This document shows, piece after piece, positions 1 through 9,501 of a DNA stretch of 62,583 nucleotides. Where the stretch lies: contig PHDM01000003.1 of NCBI GenBank assembly GCA_002840985.1, forward strand, positions 1 through 62,583. The letters run 5' to 3'. A program made the position numbers and the translations under genes. The stretch comes from Bacteroidetes bacterium HGW-Bacteroidetes-17. GTDB taxonomy: Bacteria; Bacteroidota; Bacteroidia; Bacteroidales; GCA-2711565. Below the pieces are notes generated by a model that saw only the letters and a list, made by a program, of their open reading frames with translations, was not told the DNA's origin and searched no databases. Within the stretch, counting starts at the first letter, position 1, and each line of letters opens with the position of its first letter.

Positions 1-1194
1 TGGAATACGGATCATCATGATGATAGGAGAGGTGAGCGGAATAATGGATAACCAAAATGCAACCGGTCCTTCCGGATCACGAATGATGAATTGAGCCATA
101 ATCATGGCGAAGATAAGCGGAATGGTAATCGGCAGCATAAACTGTTGAGTATCCGCCTCACTATCAACAGCAGAACCTACGGCAGCAAATAGGGCAGCAT
201 ACAAAAGGTACCCTGTAAGGAAGAAGAAAATAAACGCGAAGATAATGATCCCAAAATTGATGGATGAAATAGCTTCAAAAACTGCAGTTAAATCATTTTC
301 ATCACTTGATACCTCAGCTAGTGCATTGCCCTGTCCCATTTGAGTATTATTCATGACCATGGCACTCTGGTTGGGCATTTTATCTTTAAAAGCAATTTGA
401 AAAACGCCAACAATGCTTGCTGTCAGAACGATCCAAAGTGTAAGCTGGGTTAATCCAACCAAACCAATCCCGACTATTTTGCCCATCATTAATTGAAAGG
501 GTTTGACTGATGAGATAATCACTTCAATGATCCGACTTGTTTTTTCTTCAATTACACCACGCATAACCTGAGCACCGAAAAAGAAAATGAAAAAATAGAT
601 CAGGATTCCTGTAAAAATTCCGATCACCATGGCAATTTCGGTATAGGTTTTTTGTTCGGCCTCACCTTCTGAGAGTTTATAAGTGGTAAGGTTTATCGAT
701 GTTTTAATAGAAATTGGAATATCCATGGCGATTTCGCGATCGGCCTCATCAAGTTTTAATTTATTGATTTGAAGCAATAATTTCTGTTCTTCAATTTCCT
801 TGCCCATTATTCGACGGATATAGCTTTTGGTATCGAGGTTAGGTTGTTTTTCGGAATAAATGATGGCTGACGTCGGAAGGGCAACTTCTGTTTTCGGGAT
901 GTACAGTAAGGCATAATCCCCATTGGTTTTCAGATTCTCTTTAGCCGTATTCAAATCTGAATGCACATGATAAAACTGAAGATGCTCATCATTCTGAAGT
1001 TTATTATAAAAAATTCCAGTTTCGTCCAATACCGCAATTTTTCGGTCACTGGTATCCGACATGGTCGCTAAAAATGCAGGTACAATCATCATTGCAGCCA
1101 TGAGTAAAGGACCTAAAATGGTCATGACGATGAAAGATTTTTTTCTAACCCGGGTCAGATATTCTCTTTGTATAATGAGTTTAATTTTATTCAT
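1..1194 (-). CDS. ABC-2 type transporter permease, NatB-like (3' end cut by window edge)
   Basis: The reading frame runs without a stop from an ATG at 1194 to the window edge, giving 398 codons and no C-terminus. The N-terminus has the ABC-2 permease pattern: a charged start rich in Lys and Arg, one hydrophobic helix at about residues 20-42, a long polar extracytoplasmic segment, then several more hydrophobic helices. The stretch VMRGVIEEKTSR before the second helix is typical of the NatB/ABC-2 family. It starts 5 bases after the stop of the ATPase gene, so the two should be co-transcribed and form one exporter. The substrate is unknown; NatAB homologues export sodium, but related pairs export peptides or drugs. 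Confidence 0.85.
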   Translation of the reverse strand, partial: MNKIKLIIQREYLTRVRKKSFIVMTILGPLLMAAMMIVPAFLATMSDTSDRKIAVLDETGIFYNKLQNDEHLQFYHVHSDLNTAKENLKTNGDYALLYIPKTEVALPTSAIIYSEKQPNLDTKSYIRRIMGKEIEEQKLLLQINKLKLDEADREIAMDIPISIKTSINLTTYKLSEGEAEQKTYTEIAMVIGIFTGILIYFFIFFFGAQVMRGVIEEKTSRIIEVIISSVKPFQLMMGKIVGIGLVGLTQLTLWIVLTASIVGVFQIAFKDKMPNQSAMVMNNTQMGQGNALAEVSSDENDLTAVFEAISSINFGIIIFAFIFFFLTGYLLYAALFAAVGSAVDSEADTQQFMLPITIPLIFAMIMAQFIIRDPEGPVAFWLSIIPLTSPIIMMIRIP

Positions 1195-1198
1195 AGCC

Positions 1199-2128
1199 TT
1201 AATTTAATTTTGATGCATTTGATTCGGCTACCCTGCTGATGAAAATATCGTTCATACTTGGGATCACTTCATTAAATGAATGGATTTTTAAGTGTGGAAT
1301 AAGGATTCCTAATAATTGATTGGCATCACCATTATTCAGTTTGATGGTAGCTTGAGATCTCCCATCTTCTAAATTGGTTTGGCTCACTTCAAACTGATTG
1401 TTTGTGATTGATTTAATGGAGCCATTGTAACCACTGTATTCTAAGGTAAAAGTATTCGATTTGTAATGAGTTTTGATTTCACTCACCTTGCCTTCCAATA
1501 TTTTTTCAGATTGATTGATCAGGGCAATATGGTCGCATAATTCTTCAACCGAAGCCATGTTGTGAGTTGAAAAAATAATGGTAGCACCATCCTTTTTAAG
1601 TTTTAAAATTTCCTCTTTAAGCAGGTTTACATTGATGGGGTCAAAACCACTGAATGGTTCGTCAAAAATGAGTAATTCAGGTTCATGCAAAATGGTAACA
1701 ATAAATTGGACTTTTTGCTGCATCCCTTTCGAAAGTTCTTCTACTTTGCGGTTCCACCAGGTTCCAATATCAAACTTTTCAAACCAATATTTTAGCTTTT
1801 TGATGGCATCGTTACGGCTTAACCCTTTCAATTGAGCGAGGTAGATGGCCTGTTCTCCTACCTTCATTTTTTTATATAAACCTCTTTCTTCGGGTAAATA
1901 ACCAATTTTGTAAATGTGTTTTGGTTGAAGTTTTTCTGAATTAAAGAGAAGTTCACCTTCGTCGGGTGCTGTGATCTGGTTCATGATACGGATAAGGGTG
2001 GTTTTCCCTGCTCCGTTTGGCCCCAAAAGCCCGAAAATACTTTGTTTCGGCACCTCAATACTCACCGATTTTAAAGCCGTATGGTTCGAAAACCGTTTTG
2101 TAATATTATTTGCGTTAAATAAGCTCAT
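1199..2128 (-). CDS. ABC transporter ATP-binding protein, NatA-like
   Basis: This 309-residue cytoplasmic ATPase would power the adjacent ABC-2 permease. Walker A (GPNGAGKTT) is near residues 36-44, the ABC signature (LSKGMQQK) at 132-139, Walker B (LLIFDEP) at 152-158 and the switch His (STHN) at 189. About 100 residues follow the nucleotide-binding domain and resemble the C-terminal extension (DUF4162) found in NatA-like ATPases of Bacteroidota. It is the first gene of a two-gene operon and is divergent from the nuclease gene. The permease begins 5 bases past its stop. The ATPase family is secure; the exported substrate is not known. Confidence 0.9.
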   Translation of the reverse strand: MSLFNANNITKRFSNHTALKSVSIEVPKQSIFGLLGPNGAGKTTLIRIMNQITAPDEGELLFNSEKLQPKHIYKIGYLPEERGLYKKMKVGEQAIYLAQLKGLSRNDAIKKLKYWFEKFDIGTWWNRKVEELSKGMQQKVQFIVTILHEPELLIFDEPFSGFDPINVNLLKEEILKLKKDGATIIFSTHNMASVEELCDHIALINQSEKILEGKVSEIKTHYKSNTFTLEYSGYNGSIKSITNNQFEVSQTNLEDGRSQATIKLNNGDANQLLGILIPHLKIHSFNEVIPSMNDIFISRVAESNASKLN

Positions 2129-2378
2129 TTGCCTTTATGTAGTTGTTTTTTGTTTTAGAGAAATAAAATTATGCATTTTGTATTTCCTTTTTCAAGATCT
2201 AAAAAAATGATTTTTGACATTGAATTTATATGCATGGGTTGAATGATTGCGATGGTAAAAATACTAATTTATGTTGATTTTTGGTTTATCAAAACACAAA
2301 GATGATTTAAAAGAATTATATTTAATCTATCAATTATAAAGATTGTTATGAACCAATTGAATTTATAAAAAATCAACT

Positions 2379-3116
2379 ATGAAGCGAACTTTTGAATTCA
2401 TCAGTTTATTGATCTTATCATCCTGCATTGCACCTAAATCAGGATTAATAGAAGAACCGAAACACGATGGTAGAGATTATATTAAGCATTTCGCATATTC
2501 ATTGTTGTACAATGAAACGAATGAACAGGCTGATTGGGTTTCCTATCAGCTACTGGCATCGGAATTAGCACCAAATTTTGAACGAACTGATAAATTTTTG
2601 GTTGATACAATGGTACTGACTGGTAGTGCTGATAATTCGGATTATAAAAATTCGGGCTATGATAAGGGGCATTTGGCACCTGCCGCAGATATGGCCTGGA
2701 ATGAGCAAGCCATGAAAGAAAGTTTTTATTTCAGCAATATTTCGCCTCAGTTACCCGGGTTTAATCGAGGTATATGGAAAAAGCTAGAGGAAAAAGTGCG
2801 TGATTGGGCAAAAATATACGAAGTTATTTATGTCACTACCGGGCCTATTTGCGATCAGTCAACAAAAACAATTGGCGACAATGCCGTGATGATCCCGACT
2901 CATTTTTACAAAACTATTTTAATCTACAACGATTCAATAAAACAAAGTATCGGATTTGTTTTTCCCAATGAAAAATGCGAGGGTGAAATATTTGATTATG
3001 CTGCAGCAGTAGATAGTCTCGAGCTGATTACGGGAAAGGATTTTTATTTTGCTTTACCCGATCGGCATGAAAAAATGATCGAAAAAGAAGTAGATTTAAG
3101 TTTTTGGATAAAGTAG
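2379..3116 (+). CDS. DNA/RNA non-specific endonuclease lipoprotein (NucA/EndA family)
   Basis: The 245-residue protein starts with a lipoprotein signal (lipobox LSSC, Cys16), so it should be anchored in an outer or periplasmic membrane. The family motif normally written DRGH appears as DKGH at 95-98, with His98 as the general base. It is followed by the expected N-I-S-P-Q (120-124), F-N-R (128-130) and W-x-x-L-E (133-137) metal-site region. The family cleaves single- and double-stranded DNA and RNA using a bound magnesium ion. It stands alone, about 250 bases from the divergent ABC operon and 117 bases before the arabinofuranosidase gene. Its role is probably nutrient scavenging, which is inference. 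Confidence 0.88.
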   Translation: MKRTFEFISLLILSSCIAPKSGLIEEPKHDGRDYIKHFAYSLLYNETNEQADWVSYQLLASELAPNFERTDKFLVDTMVLTGSADNSDYKNSGYDKGHLAPAADMAWNEQAMKESFYFSNISPQLPGFNRGIWKKLEEKVRDWAKIYEVIYVTTGPICDQSTKTIGDNAVMIPTHFYKTILIYNDSIKQSIGFVFPNEKCEGEIFDYAAAVDSLELITGKDFYFALPDRHEKMIEKEVDLSFWIK

Positions 3117-3233
3117 CAGGCATTTGTGATTTACATTTTAAACTTCCTGATTTCTTAAATTATTTATAAGGTGCTGTTTAGGATTTTATAATAAATCATA
3201 GTAAATTTCATACTTCAAAAAAAATCTAAAAAC

Positions 3234-5660
3234 ATGAAAAATAGCATATTTGTTCTTTTAACTCTGTTAATATTAAGTGCATGTAGTTCATTCAATAAAG
3301 CAAATAAGGATTATCCAGTACAACCAGTATCTTTTACGGATGTTAAACTGACGGATCATTTTTGGCTCCCCCGTATTGAAACCAATCGGAAAGTGACCAT
3401 CCCCTATGATTTTCAAAAATGTGAAGAAACAGACCGGATCAATAACTTTGCTGTTGCAGGCCGAATTAAGGAGGGTTCATTCAAAGGAATCAGATACAAC
3501 GATTCGGATGTCTATAAAGTGATGGAAGCGGCCGCATATTCTTTAAGCACCTATCCCGATCCGGTACTTGAAAAATACATGGATAGTGTTATTGCCTTGG
3601 TTGCCGCTGCTCAAGAAGAGGATGGATATTTGTATACTGCCAGAACGATCAATCCGGATACGCTTATAAGCAATGCAGGTGAATCACGCTGGTCGATGTT
3701 GAAACAAAGTCATGAGCTCTATAATATCGGGCATATGTACGAAGCGGCGGTAGCTTATTATGAAGCAACAGGTAAAAGAACCTTTTTGGATGTGGCTTTG
3801 AAAAGTGCAGATTTGGTGTGCTCGGTTTTTGGACCGGCTAAAAATCAATTGCATGATGTTCCGGGACATCAGGAAATAGAGATTGGACTTGTAAAACTTT
3901 ACCGAACAACAGGAGATGAAAAGTATTTAAAGATGGCCAAGTATTTTCTGGATCAAAGAGGAGATACAATCACCCGTACTCCTTATACCTACGATTACGG
4001 TGGTAGCAGTCCGATTTATACCCAGGATCATCAGCCGGTAACCAGGCAATGTGAGGCAGTCGGGCATGCAGTCAGAGCTGCCTATATGTACACCGGTATG
4101 GCAGATATTGCTGCATTAACGGGAGATACAGATTACCTGAAAGCAATTGATACCCTTTGGGATAATGTAGTTTATCGAAAAACCTATATTACAGGTGGAA
4201 TAGGTGCAATGCATGATGGTGAAGCTTTCGGGCCGGATTATTATTTGCCGAATCTGACGGCTTACAATGAAACATGTGCAGCCATTGCCAACATGCTCTG
4301 GAATCAGCGGATGTTTCTGCTTTCTGGAGAATCGAAATACATTGATGTATTGGAACGGACACTTTATAATGGATTTCTTTCGGGAGTCAGTTTTCAGGGC
4401 GATAAATTCTTTTATCCAAATCCATTGGAATCTGATGGGAGTCATGAACGCGCTCCATGGTTCGATTGTTCATGTTGTCCTACCAATGTAGCACGTTTTC
4501 TTCCGTCACTTCCTGCCTATATATATGCTCATCAGGGTAAAAAGCTCTTTGTAAACTTATTTATTGGCAATACTGCTGAAATAGAAATACAGGATGTAAA
4601 AATCAAAATTGAACAAAAAACAGATTATCCCTGGGACGGCAAAGTTGATTTAACGATTAATCCGGAATCACCTTCTAAATTTATAGTTGCGCTTAGGTTA
4701 CCATTATGGGCACGAAACCAACCAATGCCAGGTGATCTTTATTCTTTTAGAGAAAAAACAGTGGAAGAAATTAAAATATTGGTAAATGGAGAACCTTATC
4801 AATTTTCGATTGAATCGGGATATGCCTTGATTGATAAGGATTGGAAAACCGGAGATCATATCCGGTTGAATATTCCGATGCCGGTGCAAAAAATATTGGC
4901 AAACGAAAAGGTAGCTGAAGATAAAGAAAAGATGGCTTTCAGCCGGGGACCCATAGTTTATTGTGCCGAAGGCATTGACAATGGGGAAAGGGCAAGAAAC
5001 CTGATGATTGATCCTGATTTAAAATTTACATCGGTTCATCAAACTGAATTATTAAACGGAATCACTACCCTTGAATCAAAAGCTTACCAGGTTTCATTTG
5101 ATAAAAATAGGGAGTTTAAAAAAACAGAACAAAATTTGATGCTCATTCCTTATTATGCCTGGGCCCATCGCGGGAATGGCGAAATGGCCGTTTGGCTTCC
5201 TTTTACCGAATCGGCTTCAAATCCCACTTTACCTCCAACCAAAGCTTCGGATAGTCATGTTACGGCTTCTTATATTTATGACCAACTATCAGCGGTAAAT
5301 GATCAAATTAATCCGAAAAATTCGAATGATCAGGAAATTCCCCGGCTGACTTTTTGGAGTCACAAAGGGACCCATGAATGGGTGCAATATGATTTTAAAA
5401 ATGAGACCGTAGTTTCGTTCATTCATATTTATTGGTTTGATGATGGGCCAAGCGGAGGTTGTAGAATCCCCGAAAGCTGGAAAGCTTTTTATTTGGAGGA
5501 CAACCAATGGGTAGAAGTGAAAAAGAATGGTGCGTATCCTGCTGTAAAAGATGCCCTGAATTCAATCGAAATTTTTCCGATAAAAACGAAAGCTTTGCGC
5601 CTTGAAGTTCAACTGCAAAATAATTTCTCCGGTGGAATTCTGGAATGGAAAATTGAATAA
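3234..5660 (+). CDS. GH127-type beta-L-arabinofuranosidase lipoprotein
   Basis: This 808-residue protein has a lipoprotein signal (LSACSS). The glycoside hydrolase 127 (former DUF1680) active site is visible. Glu330 in HDGEAFG matches the acid/base position. Glu346 and Cys348 in NETC, with the adjacent Cys414 and Cys415 in DCSCCPTN, match the zinc-bound cysteine cluster of HypBA1, where one Cys is the nucleophile. The Glu330-to-Glu346 spacing of 16 equals that of HypBA1 as I recall it. The family removes beta-L-arabinofuranose from arabinan- or hydroxyproline-linked glycans. A C-terminal part of about 130 residues (WVQYDF...IHIYWFDDG) looks like a discoidin-type carbohydrate-binding domain. 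It is the first gene of a packed group with an epimerase 12 bases downstream. Confidence 0.88.
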   Translation: MKNSIFVLLTLLILSACSSFNKANKDYPVQPVSFTDVKLTDHFWLPRIETNRKVTIPYDFQKCEETDRINNFAVAGRIKEGSFKGIRYNDSDVYKVMEAAAYSLSTYPDPVLEKYMDSVIALVAAAQEEDGYLYTARTINPDTLISNAGESRWSMLKQSHELYNIGHMYEAAVAYYEATGKRTFLDVALKSADLVCSVFGPAKNQLHDVPGHQEIEIGLVKLYRTTGDEKYLKMAKYFLDQRGDTITRTPYTYDYGGSSPIYTQDHQPVTRQCEAVGHAVRAAYMYTGMADIAALTGDTDYLKAIDTLWDNVVYRKTYITGGIGAMHDGEAFGPDYYLPNLTAYNETCAAIANMLWNQRMFLLSGESKYIDVLERTLYNGFLSGVSFQGDKFFYPNPLESDGSHERAPWFDCSCCPTNVARFLPSLPAYIYAHQGKKLFVNLFIGNTAEIEIQDVKIKIEQKTDYPWDGKVDLTINPESPSKFIVALRLPLWARNQPMPGDLYSFREKTVEEIKILVNGEPYQFSIESGYALIDKDWKTGDHIRLNIPMPVQKILANEKVAEDKEKMAFSRGPIVYCAEGIDNGERARNLMIDPDLKFTSVHQTELLNGITTLESKAYQVSFDKNREFKKTEQNLMLIPYYAWAHRGNGEMAVWLPFTESASNPTLPPTKASDSHVTASYIYDQLSAVNDQINPKNSNDQEIPRLTFWSHKGTHEWVQYDFKNETVVSFIHIYWFDDGPSGGCRIPESWKAFYLEDNQWVEVKKNGAYPAVKDALNSIEIFPIKTKALRLEVQLQNNFSGGILEWKIE

Positions 5661-5671
5661 TATTTGATCAG

Positions 5672-6775
5672 ATGAAACAAAATTTAATTTTAGTGGCCCT
5701 GTTTTTAATAAGCATGGCAGCCTGCACTTCTAAAAGTCAGAAACAGAATATGAATCAAACAAATGAAAAATTCCAGGTGGTGGAATTGAACAATACTGCC
5801 GGAATGAAAGTAAAAATTAGCAACTTTGGCGGCAGCATCATGTCAATACTGGCACCCGATAAAGAAGGAAATTTTGGGGAAGTAGTTCTGGGATTTGATA
5901 CTCCTGAAGAATATTTGAATGGCAACCCTTATTTCGGTGCATTGATCGGAAGATATGGAAACAGGATTGCCAATGGTAAATTTGAGTTAAACGGGAAAGT
6001 TTATGAGCTAGCCCGTAATAATGGCGAAAATCATTTGCATGGAGGTAATATCGGTTATAATAATGTGTTTTGGGACATCCCCGAATATTCTGAAAATGCG
6101 GTTAAACTGCATTATTTAAGTAAGGATGGCGAAGAAGGATATCCCGGAAATCTGGATATTCAGGTAACCTATACTTTAACGGAAAATAATGAAATCGAAA
6201 TCGATTATCTGGCTGAAACTGATCAACCCACTGTTCTGAATCTTACACATCATTCGTTTTTCAATTTAAAAGATGGTGGTAAAAGTACCATTCTTGATCA
6301 TGAACTCATGATCAATGCCTATGCTTATACTCCCGTAGATGTTGGTCTAATCCCGACAGGAGAGATTATGAATGTTGAAAATACACCCATGGATTTCCAT
6401 ACACAAATCCCGATCGGACAAAGAATAGCGGAAGATTATGAACAACTGAAAATGGGAAAAGGATACGATCATAATTGGGTGCTGAACAAAAATGCAAATG
6501 AATTGACCTTAGCAGCCAGGGTATATGAGCCAAGCTCTGGAAGAACAATGGAAGTATATACGACCGAACCGGCTTTGCAATTTTATTCCGGTAATTTTCT
6601 GGATGGAACCGACAAAGGACATAATGGAATTTTATATCCTTTCAGATCAGCTTTCTGTCTGGAAACACAACATTATCCCGATTCACCAAATCATGCAGAT
6701 TTTCCTTCAACAGTTTTAAATCCGGGAGAAAAATACACACAAAAAACCATTTATAAATTTGGGGTAAATCCATAA
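5672..6775 (+). CDS. Aldose 1-epimerase (galactose mutarotase family), lipoprotein
   Basis: The 367-residue protein has a lipoprotein signal (SMAACTS, Cys18), so this mutarotase is exported, unlike cytoplasmic GalM. Family motifs present are GRYGNRIANG near residue 90, LHGG near 123, the histidine pair NLTHHSFFNL near 191-200 with the catalytic His, and the catalytic Glu in CLETQHYPDSPNH near the C-terminus. The reaction is alpha/beta anomer interconversion of an aldose such as galactose or arabinose. The gene is 12 bases after the GH127 gene and 6 bases before the next, so it probably acts on sugar released by its neighbours. Confidence 0.9.
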   Translation: MKQNLILVALFLISMAACTSKSQKQNMNQTNEKFQVVELNNTAGMKVKISNFGGSIMSILAPDKEGNFGEVVLGFDTPEEYLNGNPYFGALIGRYGNRIANGKFELNGKVYELARNNGENHLHGGNIGYNNVFWDIPEYSENAVKLHYLSKDGEEGYPGNLDIQVTYTLTENNEIEIDYLAETDQPTVLNLTHHSFFNLKDGGKSTILDHELMINAYAYTPVDVGLIPTGEIMNVENTPMDFHTQIPIGQRIAEDYEQLKMGKGYDHNWVLNKNANELTLAARVYEPSSGRTMEVYTTEPALQFYSGNFLDGTDKGHNGILYPFRSAFCLETQHYPDSPNHADFPSTVLNPGEKYTQKTIYKFGVNP

Positions 6776-6780
6776 ATGCA

Positions 6781-9498
6781 ATGAGGAAATTAATATTTTT
6801 CTGTAGCTTCTTTTTATTATTTAATCCTTTTGTTCAGTCACAGGATTTTAATGTCTGGTTATATAACGGAGAAGTTTTAGTTTCTCAGGATAAGGTGTCT
6901 AAAATGCTTCCATTATTTAGTGCCGAAATAAATGGACAGCTTGTTTTTTCATCGGCCAATGGATATAATAGCAATATTCGGAATTTACCAGAGTATAAAT
7001 ATGGAATGAACCCTCACCCCAAAGGCGGTTATATTTTTAAAATTCATTTTACGAATACAAGCCAGGATACCCTTGATATTGCTAATATTATTCCTTTTGG
7101 AGAGAATAAAGATCGGATTTATATCACGGCAAAAGGACCTAAGGCTCTAGCAAGGGCAAAATTATTTCGGCCATATTGTGGTCCAATTGATGTTACACTT
7201 CCTGATAATGCATGGGAATTAGGCTATTCCTCATTTCCACTTTCAGGAGAGGTTTCTATTTGTGCTCTTTCCAGACGAACAGAAATTGAGGGAGGAAATA
7301 AATCAAGATATAGTAGCAAACTGTTTCCGGGTGGGGTTTTAAATTATGAAATTTATATCGATCAATTTGAAGGAGATTGGCAAAATGGCTTGAAAAAAAT
7401 GTTTCAGGAACGTTGGCTTTATGATCTGGAAGAATTTGACCTGAGTTTGTACAATCGAACTGATTTAAAGTGGATTCGTTCGGCTTATTTGATCACCCTT
7501 CAGTTTGCGTGGGATCATCAGTTTTATGACTATCTGACAAAAAATTTTAATATTGAGAAATTTTTGGAGAAGCCTGAATACTTTGGCTTTTATGATGTTT
7601 ACGGTATTTGGCCAACCTGGCCAAGACTGGGGGTGGACGAGCGAAACCAATGGGATCACTTTCGGGATTTGCCTGGCGGATTGAATAAATTAAGAGAAGT
7701 ATCAAAGTTTAAAGATAAATTTAAGACCCGCTTTTTTATAGCCTATAATCCCTGGGATGAAAGTACCAGGGCCGAAGATCCTTACGTAGGAATGGCAAGT
7801 ATCATCAAAGATGTTGATGCAGATGGTGTGGTTTTGGATTGTCAGGGGAACAGTAGTTATAAACTTCAGGCTGCTGCTGATGGGGTAAAAAATGGGGTGA
7901 TCATGTACAGTGAAGGCATGGCAATTCCGAAAGATATGCCGGGGATTGTGAGCGGAAGGGTTCATGATGCTATTTTTTATCAGCCCCCGCTTAACCTGAA
8001 TAAACTGATCAAACCGGATTTCGCCATTTTCAGGGTATGCCAGCTATCGCAAGGGCGAATACATCGTGAAACGGCGGTTTCATTTTTTAATGGTTACGGC
8101 ACCGAGATCAATACTTTTGCACCCGGCCGGCCTGAATGGATGGATGAAGAATATAAATATTTGGGTAGGACTACAAAGATATTGAGAGAGAACACAGATG
8201 TTTTCACTTCGTATAATTATACCCCACTTATTACATCTTTAAAAGACAGTATTTGGGTGAACGAATGGAAAACGGATCAAAAAAGCCTTTATACCATTTT
8301 AAGTTTTAATTATCGTGGTCACGACGGGCCATTGTTTGAAATTAAACCGGAAGATAATATTCATTATGTGGATCTTTGGAACCATCGGGAAATTGAACCT
8401 GTTCAAGTTGATGCTAAAGTCATGATTCCAGCAGAAATTCAACCTTATCTGGCTAAACTCACCGGAACCCGCTCAGAAGGAGAAGTAGCTTGTATTGCCG
8501 GATTTCAGAAAGACATTGACCTGACTTATCATGCGGATATTTTGGATTTAAAAGCAAAAACCGGAGATCATTATAAAATCTGGAAAAATAATCCGGAATA
8601 TGAAAACGAAGCAGTAATAATCGATCAATTGAACGATACCTTGGAATTGTCCAAAATCATCGGGCGATACGAAGGCAAAATTGTAATTCAGCTTTTTAAG
8701 GAGAATTTACTACTTGATGAAAGAATTATTGAGAGGAAAATAGGGAAAGCGGTATTGATATCAGCCTTAGAGCAAACAGAATTTAGTAAAAAGCTTGCAG
8801 ATAAAATGAAATACATCCCTGCCGGAAAATTTGCCTTTTATGCTTCAAACGATGATCAGTTTATTCCATATCCTGAAAATGCTGACTCCACAATGATTGA
8901 GATCGGTTCGTTTTATATGGATACCTATCCTGTTACCAACAAAGAATATCATGAATTCATAAAAGGGAGCAATTATACTCCTGAAGATGCCACGGATTAT
9001 TTGAAACACTGGATTGGTAATAAGTATAAGGATGAAGATGCAGATAAACCAGTTGTTTATATCAGTTTTGAAGATGCAAAAGCTTATGCGAAATGGATTG
9101 GAAAGCGTCTCCCGACAGAGGCTGAATGGCAATATGCCGCACAGGGTAAGAGCGGCAATATGTGGCCCTGGGGCCCAGAATTTGATTCCACCTTATGCAA
9201 TAATAATTTAGGATATCTGACCAACGTTAATAATTTCCCTAAAGGTAAATCTCATTTTAATATTGAGGATATGGTTGGCAATGTCTGGCAAATGACTTCC
9301 GATTTGTATGATAATGGAAGTTATTATTTTGTCATAATTCGAGGGGGCAGTTATTACAACCCTACATCAAGCTGGTGGTATGTGAAGGGTGGGCCGCAGC
9401 GATTGGATAAGAGGCAAATGTTGTTGCTTGTCGGATCGGGATTAAATCGAAATGCAACGGTTGGTTTTAGGTGCGTAATGGATGTTTCAAAAAAATAA
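6781..9498 (+). CDS. Secreted barrel-like putative glycosidase fused to an FGE/SUMF1-like domain
   Basis: The 905-residue protein begins with a Sec signal peptide (to about residue 20, PFVQSQ). The first 670 residues are not from a family I can name. They contain a segment resembling a TIM-barrel hydrolase: YGIWPTWPRLG, RFFIAYNPWDES, DADGVVLDCQG and IMYSEGM, with strand-end acidic residues. From about residue 676 there is a clear formylglycine-generating-enzyme/SUMF1-type domain (YIPAG, PVTNKEY, RLPTEAEWQYA, DMVGNVWQ, RGGSY, VGFRC). The two catalytic cysteines expected after RGGS are absent (YYNPTSSWWY), and no sulfatase gene is nearby. The domain is therefore more likely a carbohydrate-binding lectin-like fold than a sulfatase activator. 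Six bases follow the epimerase stop and 3 precede the next start. Confidence 0.7.
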   Translation: MRKLIFFCSFFLLFNPFVQSQDFNVWLYNGEVLVSQDKVSKMLPLFSAEINGQLVFSSANGYNSNIRNLPEYKYGMNPHPKGGYIFKIHFTNTSQDTLDIANIIPFGENKDRIYITAKGPKALARAKLFRPYCGPIDVTLPDNAWELGYSSFPLSGEVSICALSRRTEIEGGNKSRYSSKLFPGGVLNYEIYIDQFEGDWQNGLKKMFQERWLYDLEEFDLSLYNRTDLKWIRSAYLITLQFAWDHQFYDYLTKNFNIEKFLEKPEYFGFYDVYGIWPTWPRLGVDERNQWDHFRDLPGGLNKLREVSKFKDKFKTRFFIAYNPWDESTRAEDPYVGMASIIKDVDADGVVLDCQGNSSYKLQAAADGVKNGVIMYSEGMAIPKDMPGIVSGRVHDAIFYQPPLNLNKLIKPDFAIFRVCQLSQGRIHRETAVSFFNGYGTEINTFAPGRPEWMDEEYKYLGRTTKILRENTDVFTSYNYTPLITSLKDSIWVNEWKTDQKSLYTILSFNYRGHDGPLFEIKPEDNIHYVDLWNHREIEPVQVDAKVMIPAEIQPYLAKLTGTRSEGEVACIAGFQKDIDLTYHADILDLKAKTGDHYKIWKNNPEYENEAVIIDQLNDTLELSKIIGRYEGKIVIQLFKENLLLDERIIERKIGKAVLISALEQTEFSKKLADKMKYIPAGKFAFYASNDDQFIPYPENADSTMIEIGSFYMDTYPVTNKEYHEFIKGSNYTPEDATDYLKHWIGNKYKDEDADKPVVYISFEDAKAYAKWIGKRLPTEAEWQYAAQGKSGNMWPWGPEFDSTLCNNNLGYLTNVNNFPKGKSHFNIEDMVGNVWQMTSDLYDNGSYYFVIIRGGSYYNPTSSWWYVKGGPQRLDKRQMLLLVGSGLNRNATVGFRCVMDVSKK

Positions 9499-9501
9499 AC
9501 A

